From positions 1-6,502 of the forward strand of contig JAITST010000339.1 in assembly GCA_031287585.1 (NCBI GenBank): DNA of 6,502 nt, in the 5' to 3' direction. The notes beneath the pieces were generated by a model. That model was not told the origin of the DNA. It saw nothing but the letters and a program-made list of their open reading frames with translations, and did no database searches. Both the position numbers and the translations under genes were made by a program. Below are positions 6,116 to 6,502 of this stretch, piece after piece (the first letter of the stretch is position 1; every line of letters starts with the position of its first letter). Source of the DNA: Planctomycetaceae bacterium. Its GTDB lineage: Bacteria; Planctomycetota; Planctomycetia; Pirellulales; Thermoguttaceae.

Positions 6116-6221
6116 TTGCGCACGGTGAATGGATTTTAGATTTATGATTTTAGATTTTGTTTTAATACACAAATCTAAAATCTAAAATCTAAAATCTAAA
6201 ATAAAGTCCCTCCGTGCGCAA
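6116..6221. repeat. AT-rich heptamer hairpin element, copy 2
   Basis: The element lies between the partial DUF1559 gene and the lipoprotein gene and is bounded by a perfect 10-nt inverted repeat, TTGCGCACGG (6116-6125) and CCGTGCGCAA (6212-6221). Inside are the motif CACGGTGAATGG (6121-6132), the left arm GATTTTAGATTT (6132-6143), an interior (6144-6170), and four tandem AAATCTA heptamers (6171-6198) holding the matching right arm. In the minus direction it starts 37 nt after the DUF1559 stop codon. A structured 3' end or terminator is plausible, although no long T-run follows. It is clearly related to copy 1, but its interior is reversed. Confidence 0.78.
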
Positions 6222-6258
6222 CACCATATATTTCTCCTTTCATTTGCAGTTAGAGAAT

Positions 6259-6502
6259 TTATGGAATCGAAACCGATTGCCCGTCAGCGACATTTGTCAG
6301 CGGACAAAGAATGTTGACCATTGAAGTTGTGGTACTCACCGCGCGAACAGCGCCGTCTCCCATAAGAAAGTTACAAACGCCGGAATGACACGAACCAAAA
6401 CTGTAACCTAGAATAGGTCCCTCATTATTGTTATTACCTGTGAAGTCATTCGGACCGCGGGCAAGACGATACGCGGGATGCATCGGACGAACATAGCCGC
6501 GA
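6259..6502 (-). CDS. DUF1559 domain protein, C-terminal fragment
   Basis: The gene enters from the right edge and ends at 6259; 80 residues are visible and the frame is open to the window edge. Near the end it carries the family motif H-x9-DG as CHSGVCNFLMGDGAVRAVS, followed by LTNVADGQSVSIP, an ending typical of a second DUF1559 subgroup (LxNRxDGxxVxxP-like). It therefore differs from the SPYGxWGALG ending of the complete DUF1559 gene at 4393-5478 and is not a recent duplicate of it. It precedes the lipoprotein gene by 219 nt on the same strand. The N-terminal pilin-like part is outside the window, so completeness cannot be judged. Confidence 0.88.
   Translation of the reverse strand, partial: RGYVRPMHPAYRLARGPNDFTGNNNNEGPILGYSFGSCHSGVCNFLMGDGAVRAVSTTTSMVNILCPLTNVADGQSVSIP

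Noticed and set aside
6040..6123. An N-terminal extension of the lipoprotein starting at an ATG at 6123
   Set aside because: It would put 28 polar and aromatic residues before the signal peptide and would start inside the heptamer hairpin element. The start at 6039 has a ribosome-binding site and places the lipobox correctly.

Overview
The window looks like chromosomal DNA from a member of the Planctomycetota. The clearest sign is two genes of the DUF1559 type (pilin-like N-terminus, H-x9-DG C-terminal motif), a family massively expanded in that phylum. One of them sits beside a small transthyretin-like lipoprotein gene, a familiar planctomycete pairing. Coding DNA is of moderate GC and intergenic DNA is AT-rich. 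Assignment below phylum level is not supportable from this sequence.

Left part, plus strand (1-4027): the 3' end of a periplasmic adaptor gene (membrane fusion protein, MFP), then 120 nt holding a strong hairpin, then a complete 1159-residue RND-family inner-membrane efflux pump of the HAE1/AcrB type. Adaptor and pump would form the inner-membrane and periplasmic parts of a tripartite, proton-driven exporter; no outer-membrane channel gene is visible here. Relative to the AcrA/AcrB pattern, both proteins carry charged insertions, and the pump's codon usage shifts toward its 3' end.

Middle (4028-4392): a 365-nt gene-free gap between convergent transcription units, filled with nested inverted repeats. 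These are a terminator-like hairpin after the pump gene, an 18-nt perfect inverted repeat enclosing about 215 nt, a pair of REP-like palindromes in opposite orientation, and a 14-bp perfect hairpin just beyond the DUF1559 stop codon.

Right part, minus strand (4393-6502), in transcription order: the C-terminal end of a DUF1559 protein (cut by the window edge), a 134-residue lipoprotein, and a complete 361-residue DUF1559 protein. Both gaps in this row hold a related AT-rich hairpin element built on the heptamer AAATCTA. The flanks of the two copies match in direct orientation, but the segments between their 12-bp arms are inverted relative to each other. This is the most unusual structure in the window.

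No RNA gene, CRISPR array, transposase or origin was seen. No complete undescribed enzyme system is evident; the novelty lies in the repeat elements and in the lineage-specific insertions of the efflux proteins.
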